A stretch of 64,000 bases of DNA, from NCBI RefSeq assembly GCF_047528295.1, contig NZ_CP180001.1:124001-188000 (forward strand), in the 5' to 3' direction. Both the position numbers and the translations under genes were made by a program. The first letter of the stretch is position 1. Each line of letters begins with the position of its first letter. The stretch comes from Peptacetobacter sp900550335. GTDB lineage: Bacteria > Bacillota > Clostridia > Peptostreptococcales > Peptostreptococcaceae. Positions 53,527 to 64,000 of this stretch are shown here, in pieces. Below the pieces are notes generated by a model. That model was not told the DNA's origin. It saw nothing but the letters and a program-made list of their open reading frames with translations, and made no database searches.

Positions 53527-55509
53527 TTATTTTTCTTTTTTAGCAATTTTTTCTTCTAATTCTTTTACTTTATCTCTTAATTCCGCAGCTCTTTCAAACT
53601 GAAGATTTTTAGCAGCTTCCATCATTTCTTCTGTAAGCTTAGCAACATTTGCTTTTAATTCATCAATGTCATCAGTTTCTTTAATTCCGTATACAACCTC
53701 TTCTTCAGCAGCCTGAGTAGCTTCGATTGCAGCTCGTATATCTTTTTTAACTGTTTTTGGAATAATTCCATGCTCTTTGTTATATGCATCCTGAATTTCT
53801 CTTCTTCTTTTAGTTTCATCTATTGCATTTCTCATAGAATCCGTTATCTTGTCTGCATACATTATTACTCGTCCATGTTCATTTCTTGCAGCACGACCTA
53901 TTGTCTGTATTAGAGAAGTTTCAGAACGCAGGAATCCTTCTTTATCCGCATCTAATATTGCTATTAGAGACACTTCTGGGATGTCCAATCCTTCTCTCAG
54001 AAGGTTGATTCCTATAAGTACGTCAAATTTACCCATTCTTAAATCCCTGATTATTTCAGTTCTTTCAAGTGTTGCTATGTCTGAGTGTAGGTATTTTACT
54101 TTTATTCCGATTTCTTTTAGGTAGTCTGTTAAGTCCTCACTCATTTTTTTAGTTAGTGTAGTTACTAGTACTCTTTCTCCTTTTTCGATTACAGAATGGA
54201 TTTCATGTACTAAGTTATCTATCTGATTTTCGATAGGTCTTACATCTATTTCAGGGTCTAGTAGACCTGTAGGTCTTATTATCTGTTCAGCAAATGTTGT
54301 ACTATGCTGGATTTCGTAAGGTCCTGGTGTAGCTGTTGTAAATACTATCTGATTTATGTTTTCTTCAAATTCTTCAAAGTTTAAAGGTCTGTTGTCGTAA
54401 GCTGATGGAAGTCTAAATCCATTGTCTATTAGCGATCCTTTTCTTGAGCGGTCACCTGCATACATCCCCCTTACCTGAGGAATTGTAACATGCGATTCGT
54501 CTACTATCATTAGGAAATCATCTGGGAAGAAGTCCATAAGTGTGTACGGTTTTTCTCCTTCTGCTCTTCCTGTTAAGTGTCTTGAGTAGTTTTCTATCCC
54601 CTGACAGAATCCTATTTCTTTTAGCATTTCTATATCGTAGTTTGTTCTCTGCTCAATTCTCTGTGCTTCAAGCAACATATCCCTTTCCTTGAAATATTGA
54701 ATTCTTTCTTCTAATTCCGCCTCTATTCTTTTTATCGCTTCTTCAATTCTTTCTGGAGTTGTTACATAATGAGATGCCGGGAATATTGCAACATGGCTTC
54801 TTGTCCCAACTATTTTACCAGTTATATAGTCTATTTCAGTTATTCTATCTATTTCATCTCCAAAGAATTCTACTCTTATCGCTTTTTCATCGTCTCCTGC
54901 TGGGAATATTTCTAGTACATCCCCTCTAACTCTGAATGTTCCTCGAGTGAAGTTGATGTCATTTCTTTCGTACTGTATTTCTATTAGTCTTTTTATTACA
55001 TCATCTCTGTCTTTTTCATCTCCTGGTCTAAGTGAAAGCATCATTTCTTTGTAGTCTTTTGGATCCCCTAAACCGTATATGCAAGATACAGATGAAATTA
55101 TTATTACATCTCTTCTTTCTAAAAGTGCAGCAGTTGCAGAGTGTCTAAGTTTGTCTATTTCGTCGTTTATACTTGCATCTTTTTCTATGTATGTATCACT
55201 GCTCGCTACATACGCTTCTGGCTGGTAGTAGTCGTAGTATGATACGAAATATTCTACTGCATTTTCTGGAAAGAATTCTTTAAATTCTCCGTAAAGCTGT
55301 GCAGCAAGTGTTTTGTTGTGAGCTAGTATTAGCGTAGGTTTGTTTACATTTTCTATGATATTTGCCATAGTGAATGTTTTTCCCGAACCAGTTACTCCAA
55401 GTAGTGTCGAGAATTTTTCGTTTCTTTTTATGGCATCTGATATCGTCTTTATAGCTTCAGGCTGATCACCTGTAGGCTTGAATTTTGAATGTATTTTAAA
55501 TTTATCCAT
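53527..55509 (-). CDS. uvrB: Excinuclease ABC subunit B
   Basis: 660 residues. Helicase motif I GVTGSGKTFTMAN near 38-50, the DNA-clamping beta-hairpin with YYDYYQPEAYV, DESH, TATPGPYE and the QTIGRAARN motif VI. The C-terminal UVR coiled coil (FERAAELRDKVKELEEK, about 636-652) binds UvrC. Damage verification step of excision repair. AGGTGG lies upstream. A LexA-like box 140 bp before the start suggests SOS induction of uvrBA. Confidence 0.97.
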   Translation of the reverse strand: MDKFKIHSKFKPTGDQPEAIKTISDAIKRNEKFSTLLGVTGSGKTFTMANIIENVNKPTLILAHNKTLAAQLYGEFKEFFPENAVEYFVSYYDYYQPEAYVASSDTYIEKDASINDEIDKLRHSATAALLERRDVIIISSVSCIYGLGDPKDYKEMMLSLRPGDEKDRDDVIKRLIEIQYERNDINFTRGTFRVRGDVLEIFPAGDDEKAIRVEFFGDEIDRITEIDYITGKIVGTRSHVAIFPASHYVTTPERIEEAIKRIEAELEERIQYFKERDMLLEAQRIEQRTNYDIEMLKEIGFCQGIENYSRHLTGRAEGEKPYTLMDFFPDDFLMIVDESHVTIPQVRGMYAGDRSRKGSLIDNGFRLPSAYDNRPLNFEEFEENINQIVFTTATPGPYEIQHSTTFAEQIIRPTGLLDPEIDVRPIENQIDNLVHEIHSVIEKGERVLVTTLTKKMSEDLTDYLKEIGIKVKYLHSDIATLERTEIIRDLRMGKFDVLIGINLLREGLDIPEVSLIAILDADKEGFLRSETSLIQTIGRAARNEHGRVIMYADKITDSMRNAIDETKRRREIQDAYNKEHGIIPKTVKKDIRAAIEATQAAEEEVVYGIKETDDIDELKANVAKLTEEMMEAAKNLQFERAAELRDKVKELEEKIAKKEK

Positions 55510-55648
55510 ATTTTCACCACCTAAATTTGTGATTTTTTCTAATATTTCTTTTTATCTTTTCTTTTATTTTTCATCTGTTCATTTCAGATATTTCCGCCTT
55601 TGTCAAAATCTAGTATAACATAAATAAAATTTATTTCATAGAATTTTA

Positions 55649-55662
55649 CGAATATACGTTCG
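55649..55662. promoter_or_regulatory. LexA (DinR) box candidate upstream of uvrB
   Basis: CGAATATACGTTCG; on the minus strand CGAACGTATATTCG, one mismatch from the Gram-positive SOS consensus CGAACRNRYGTTYG. It lies about 140 bp before uvrB and some 30 bp upstream of a TATACT -10-like sequence. uvrBA is an SOS target in Bacillus. Confidence 0.6.
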
Positions 55663-55664
55663 TT

Positions 55665-55707
55665 AAAACTAAAGCTAATTAGATTATTTCCAATTAGCTA
55701 TAGTTTT
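55665..55707 (-). terminator. Terminator after the CcdA-TlpA gene
   Basis: AAAACTAAAGCTAATT (55665-55680) and AATTAGCTATAGTTTT (55692-55707) pair with one mismatch. The minus strand continues TTTTAAC, a short U-tract. It ends next to the LexA-like box of uvrB. Confidence 0.65.
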
Positions 55708-55730
55708 ATTCTTAATATATACTTATTTTT

Positions 55731-57026
55731 TTATTGTTTTCTTTTTCCTGTAATAGTCTGTTCTATTATACTCTCCATTGCTTCTTGAGTAAGTCCACCT
55801 TGAACATATCCAAATACGTTTCCTTCTTTATCTATCATGAATGTAGTTGGAAGTGATGAAATTCTGTACGCTCCAAATGTATAGCCACCGTCGTCCATAA
55901 GAACAGGATATGTATATCCATTTTCTTCTAAGAATGCTTCTATTCCGTCTATGTCTTTTTCATCCTGAGTGTTAGGAGCAGCAAGAGATAGTACCACTAC
56001 TTCTGATTCTTCTCCCTGTTTTTCGTATTTTTCATAAATCTTCTGTATATCAGGCATTTCCATTTTACAAGGAGGACACCAAGTTGCCCAGAAGTTTAAA
56101 AATACAACTTTTCCCTTATAATCTGATAATTTATGTGTTTTTCCATATTGATCCTTTAGTTCAAAGTCTATAGCAGGAGTTTTATTTGATTCTGCTTTAT
56201 TTGATTCTTCACTACTTCCATTATTTGACACTGAGTTATTAGTTTCATCATTTTCTTTATCCCCAGAATTAGTAGCATCTTTTCCTGTTGAATATTCTGG
56301 AGAAGTATTAGAATTATTTGTATTTCCTGGCATATATGATAATTTTCCTGAAAAAACAAATAACCCCATTACTATCATAAGAAAAGCTCCTATTTTAACA
56401 GTATATTTTACTATATTTTTGTATTTTTTTATTAAGTTCATAAGTTGAGTTGTAAAAATCCCCAATAATAAAAATGGTATTATGAATCCGGCACTATAAA
56501 CACCTATTAACATAAATCCCTTCATCCGCGTTTCAGCACTTCCAGCCATTATCAATACACTTGTAAGTACAGGACCTATACATGGTGTCCAAGCAAAACT
56601 AAATGTAAATCCAAATACAATTGCCGTTATTGGAGACATCGCTATTTTATCCATTTTAAATGGTAATTTATGCTCACTTTCTAATAAATTAGACCTTTTA
56701 AATATTCCTAACTGGTAAAGTCCAAATAATATCATAATTACTCCACCAATTTTTGATATTATTCCACCGTATTCAGCAAAGAACTCTTTAAGTGCAGATA
56801 CACCTAATCCCATTATGAAAAATGATAAACTTATCCCCAAAGTAAAGAATATTGTGTTTATAATTAGTTTCTTTTTATTATAACTTCCATCTTCTTTATT
56901 AATTCCACCTGATAAATACCCTAAGTAAAGAGGAATTAGCGGCAAAATACATGGTGATGTAAAGCTAAGTATTCCCTGTAAAAACACCGTCAACATCGGT
57001 ATACTCATATCTAAGTTAAACTGCAT
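55731..57026 (-). CDS. CcdA-TlpA fusion: membrane thiol-electron carrier plus thioredoxin-like domain
   Basis: 431 residues. The N-terminal CcdA/DsbD-beta-like part (1-230) has about six membrane spans and the redox Cys pair Cys26 (SPCILPL) and Cys149 (TPCIGP). A low-complexity linker rich in N, S, E and K (about 234-283) leads to a TlpA/AhpC-type thioredoxin domain with WATWCPPCKMEMPD, active Cys317 and Cys320. Electrons would pass from the cytosol through CcdA to the outside thioredoxin, which reduces an extracellular thiol target. AAGGAG before the ATG. Single gene between uvrB and the rRNA operon. Confidence 0.94.
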   Translation of the reverse strand: MQFNLDMSIPMLTVFLQGILSFTSPCILPLIPLYLGYLSGGINKEDGSYNKKKLIINTIFFTLGISLSFFIMGLGVSALKEFFAEYGGIISKIGGVIMILFGLYQLGIFKRSNLLESEHKLPFKMDKIAMSPITAIVFGFTFSFAWTPCIGPVLTSVLIMAGSAETRMKGFMLIGVYSAGFIIPFLLLGIFTTQLMNLIKKYKNIVKYTVKIGAFLMIVMGLFVFSGKLSYMPGNTNNSNTSPEYSTGKDATNSGDKENDETNNSVSNNGSSEESNKAESNKTPAIDFELKDQYGKTHKLSDYKGKVVFLNFWATWCPPCKMEMPDIQKIYEKYEKQGEESEVVVLSLAAPNTQDEKDIDGIEAFLEENGYTYPVLMDDGGYTFGAYRISSLPTTFMIDKEGNVFGYVQGGLTQEAMESIIEQTITGKRKQ

Positions 57027-57220
57027 AATTTTTCACTCCTTTTAAATAAATATATTTTCTATTTTTTCTATTTTTATTTGATTATTTTCTTGAATTAAAT
57101 ACAACTAAGTATATTACAATCGTTTTACTTATACCCATCTTTTCATACAAAATACCAATTTAATAATAGTTATATGATTTTATTTTAAGATTTTATAAAA
57201 TTTTCGGGTTCTTTTACACA

Positions 57221-57262
57221 AAAAAAGACGGTTACCAATTTTTATTTCAGTATACCGTCTTT
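57221..57262 (-). terminator. Terminator of the rRNA operon
   Basis: AAAGACGGTTA (from 57224) pairs with TATACCGTCTTT (57251-57262). The minus strand continues with T7. It lies about 40 bp past 5S. Confidence 0.88.
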
Positions 57263-57300
57263 ATCTCGTTTATATTGTAAAATCAAAATAAAAAAAGATT

Positions 57301-57417
<117 letters not shown>

Positions 57418-57488
57418 TAATCTTTATTTTCAGAGATTGTACTCTGAAAACTACATACATATTAATCAAATTACCAAATATTTTTTTG

Positions 57489-60386
<2,898 letters not shown>

Positions 60387-60535
60387 CAGTTACAGTTGAT
60401 ATTTTTTTATAAGGTTATCCTCCTTATTTATCACATTAAGGAAATAAATGATGTCATATCATAATATATATGTAGTTTTCAAAGTACAGTTTTGAAGGAA
60501 TGAACCTTCAAAACCGAACAACAGATAATTCTCCC

Positions 60536-62040
<1,505 letters not shown>

Positions 62041-62097
62041 AAAATGTTGAATCCGCTCAGATGTTATCTCAAAATATCTGGCATGGTTTGTATGGCG

Positions 62098-62150
62098 TTC
62101 GAATTATTTATTCGAACTAAATATATCTGCTGTTCAGTTTTCAAAGTTCA
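62098..62150 (-). promoter_or_regulatory. rRNA leader with boxA-like antitermination site and hairpin
   Basis: The minus-strand leader has TGAACTTTGAAAACTGAACA (62150-62131), the boxA-like segment common in Firmicutes rRNA leaders and repeated in the 16S-23S spacer. Behind it a perfect hairpin GTTCGAAT/ATTCGAAC (62098-62117) may be a processing or pausing signal. Confidence 0.6.
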
Positions 62151-62189
62151 TTTTCTATTTCTCTGCCCTCTCTCTCAAGGACAAGTATT

Positions 62190-62218
62190 ATAATATCACC
62201 TTTGATTTATATCGTCAA
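62190..62218 (-). promoter_or_regulatory. rRNA operon promoter with A-tract UP element
   Basis: On the minus strand TTGACG (62218-62213), a 17-bp spacer and TATTAT (62195-62190). Just upstream (62221-62249) three A5-6 tracts recur at about 11-13 bp, in helical phase, as in UP elements of strong rRNA promoters. Confidence 0.75.
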
Positions 62219-62249
62219 CACTTTTTTAAAACTTTTTTCAAAAAACTTT

Positions 62250-63020
62250 TTATAATATCAATTTCTTTAAAAGTTCTTTCTTAATTTCCATGAATTTTGG
62301 ATTGCTTAATATATCTATATTTCTTGGTCTTTCAAAGTCTATATCTATTGTCTCCACGATTTTACCAGGATTTTTGCTTAACACAATTACTCTGTCTGCC
62401 ATAAGTATAGCTTCCTCTATATCATGAGTTACAAATATTATAGATGGCTTATAAAGCTCCCATAGTTTTAGCGTTAAATTTTGCATTTCTATCCTTGTCT
62501 GATAATCAAGAGCAGAAAAAGGTTCATCCATTAAAAGCATGTCCGGCTTCATTATAAGAACTCTGGCAAGTGCAACTCTCTGCTGCATCCCCCCAGATAA
62601 GTGCTTTGGATAATACTTTTTATATCCATCCAATCCTATTTCTTTTACAAACTCATCAACTTTAGAAGAAATCTCTTCCTTAGTAAATTTTTTTAGCTTC
62701 AATCCATATCCAATATTATCTTCTACAGTCATCCAATCAAATAACGCTGGTCTTTGGAAAATATATCCTCTATCAGAAGATGGTGAACTCACTTTTTCAT
62801 CCTTAAATAAAATATCTCCGTCAAAGCAATTATTTATACCACCTATCGCACTTAGTAAAGTTGATTTACCACATCCACTAGGCCCAATTATACTTACAAT
62901 TTCCCCTTCTCTTACATCTAAATTAATATCATCTAAAACAATCTTTTTTTCTTTTCCATTTTTAAATGAAATCCCAAGATTTTTGACAGATAAAATAACA
63001 TCTTTTTTTAAATTATTCAA
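62250..63020 (-). CDS. Sulfonate/nitrate/taurine-type ABC importer ATPase
   Basis: 256 residues from the TTG at 63020, six bases behind GAGGTG; the longer GTG/ATG starts lie within that site. Walker A GPSGCGKSTLL, Q-loop YIFQRPALFDWMTV, signature LSGGMQQRVALARVL, Walker B LLMDEPFSALD and His switch VTHDIEEA. The NrtD/SsuB/TauB group fits best. The substrate cannot be decided: alkanesulfonate, taurine, nitrate, riboflavin precursors or thiamine pyrimidine are all served by this type. No terminator is seen before the rRNA promoter 170 bp on. Confidence 0.93.
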   Translation of the reverse strand: MNNLKKDVILSVKNLGISFKNGKEKKIVLDDINLDVREGEIVSIIGPSGCGKSTLLSAIGGINNCFDGDILFKDEKVSSPSSDRGYIFQRPALFDWMTVEDNIGYGLKLKKFTKEEISSKVDEFVKEIGLDGYKKYYPKHLSGGMQQRVALARVLIMKPDMLLMDEPFSALDYQTRIEMQNLTLKLWELYKPSIIFVTHDIEEAILMADRVIVLSKNPGKIVETIDIDFERPRNIDILSNPKFMEIKKELLKKLIL

Positions 63021-63043
63021 AATCATCACCTCAAATCCAAGTT

Positions 63044-63823
63044 TTAATTATCGTATGGTCTAATTAATTTAAATATAGAAACTAAAAGTAAATCACAAAT
63101 TCTACCAAGTATAGCAATTGCAATCATACATACTATAATCATATCTACATTTCCCAGCATCCTCGAATCCATCATAACAGCCCCAAGTCCTTCATTAACA
63201 CCTGTAAGCTCTCCTAAAACTAAATACGCCCAACAAACTCCCATAGAAAGTCTAAGTCCAGAAAAAATCCCTGGAAGTGATGAAGGTAAAATTATGCTCC
63301 ACAATAACTCTCTCGAATTTGCACCCAATACTCTTCCTGCATTTATAACCATCGGATCCACATCTAAAACCGCTCTCAATGTATTAACATAAACTGGGAA
63401 AAATGCTGCCAATGAAATTAAGAATATAGTAGTCTTATTTCCTACACCAAACCAAACCATAGCAATTGGAAACCATCCTACACCAGGAATCATTCTTATA
63501 ATATGGATAAATGGATCAAATAATCTCTTAACCATTAAAAAATGCCCTGATAAAATTCCAAAAATCACACCTAAAACTGAGGCAATTCCAAATCCCCATA
63601 CAACTCTGTAAAGACTAGCAATTGCATTTTCAAAGAACTTGCCTGAATATGCAGTTAGTTCCCGATTGCCAGTTACAAAGTCAACAAAACAATCCCAAAC
63701 TCTACTAAGAGAAGGAAGTAAATATTCAGGAGTGTTCAATATCTTTGGAAGCACAATCCAAGAAATAATAAACAACCCCGGCACTATGAAATTAACAAAA
63801 TCTATCTTTTTTTCTTTAGTCAT
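63044..63823 (-). CDS. Sulfonate/nitrate/taurine-type ABC importer permease
   Basis: 259 residues with about six membrane spans. The binding-protein-dependent permease loop (VINAGRVLGANSRELLWSIILPSSLPGI, in parts, residues about 160-187) matches the SsuC/TauC/NrtB family. It forms the channel with the ATPase encoded 23 bp downstream. The ribosome site is AAGGGAG. The upstream neighbour is the end of a binding-protein gene, so the order is binding protein, permease, ATPase. Confidence 0.93.
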   Translation of the reverse strand: MTKEKKIDFVNFIVPGLFIISWIVLPKILNTPEYLLPSLSRVWDCFVDFVTGNRELTAYSGKFFENAIASLYRVVWGFGIASVLGVIFGILSGHFLMVKRLFDPFIHIIRMIPGVGWFPIAMVWFGVGNKTTIFLISLAAFFPVYVNTLRAVLDVDPMVINAGRVLGANSRELLWSIILPSSLPGIFSGLRLSMGVCWAYLVLGELTGVNEGLGAVMMDSRMLGNVDMIIVCMIAIAILGRICDLLLVSIFKLIRPYDN

Positions 63824-63918
63824 TAAAATTTACTCCCTTCACTTAAATAAAATCCTTTTTAATATTTCCAAATTTAACTGTCTTTTTTAATATTTTCTAG
63901 CTTTATCTATATTTTTTA

Positions 63919-64000
63919 CTATCTTTTCATCTTAGTATTTTCTAAGAAACTTAAATCAAACATAGCATCTATGTCTGGAACTTTTTCTATCATACCAAGT
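63919..64000 (-). CDS. C-terminus of a probable ABC substrate-binding protein (partial)
   Basis: A minus-strand open frame enters from the window edge and ends at TAG (63921-63919). The 26 visible residues include EKVPDIDAMFDLSFL, like the C-terminal helix and tail of NrtA/SsuA/ThiY-type binding proteins. Position upstream of the permease (95 bp) supports this. It is too short for certainty. Confidence 0.6.
   Translation of the reverse strand, partial: LGMIEKVPDIDAMFDLSFLENTKMKR

Overview
Chromosomal window from a low-GC, Gram-positive anaerobe. The gene order (pfkA-pyk, dnaE, murB-PHP-rapZ-yvcK-whiA, hprK-uvrC, uvrBA, purine genes), A/T-ending codons with frequent ATA and AGA, AGGAGG ribosome sites and the 16S sequence all suggest Peptostreptococcaceae, possibly Peptostreptococcus itself. 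The genus is inferred from memory of 16S and gene order, not from a search. Almost everything from 2.7 kb onward is on the minus strand. No tRNA, CRISPR array, prophage or transposase gene was seen.

Layout. 0-2.5 kb (+): cysteine synthesis (cysK fragment, cysE) and a LysR regulator. 2.7-12.4 kb (-): purA-purF-carA-carB-purC-purB, with an intrinsic terminator between the purA promoter and purA that looks like an attenuator. 12.5-17.1 kb (-): an unknown protein, a HAD nucleotidase, a metallophosphoesterase, a small alarmone synthetase, an MBL-fold hydrolase and a cysteine-cluster protein. 17.2-17.9 kb (+): two small unknown genes. 17.9-20.8 kb (-): pyk and pfkA. 21-26.8 kb (-): a complete oligopeptide/dipeptide ABC importer. 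27-30 kb: a HIT-domain fusion (-), a DMT permease (+) and a candidate small RNA (+). 30-38.9 kb (-): dnaE and the whiA/nudix/yvcK/rapZ/PHP/murB cluster. 39.3-40.8 kb (+): cardiolipin synthase.

40.8-41.2 kb is the most unusual stretch. Between the convergent cls and hprK genes, two hairpins with the same internal motif lie in inverted orientation, and their inner stems differ by compensating base pairs. They flank a complex RNA-like core with its own minus-strand promoter-like sequence. From 41.2 kb (-) come hprK, uvrC, a macro-like/DUF4145-like fusion, an FtsX/MacB-type ABC pair with its two-component system (glutamine codon use unlike the neighbours), uvrA, uvrB and a CcdA-TlpA fusion. 57.3-62.2 kb (-) is a complete 16S-23S-5S operon without spacer tRNAs. 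62.2-64 kb (-) is a sulfonate/nitrate/taurine-type ABC importer that runs off the window.

Physiology suggested: peptide import, glycolysis, HprK/CcpA-type carbon control (a cre-like site lies near the peptide importer), nucleotide synthesis linked to carbamoyl phosphate, and SOS-type control of uvrBA through a LexA-like box. Starts were moved from the longest ORF where the ribosome site clearly favours an inner codon: carA, dppC-like permease, nudix, uvrC, FtsX permease, response regulator and the sulfonate-type ATPase.
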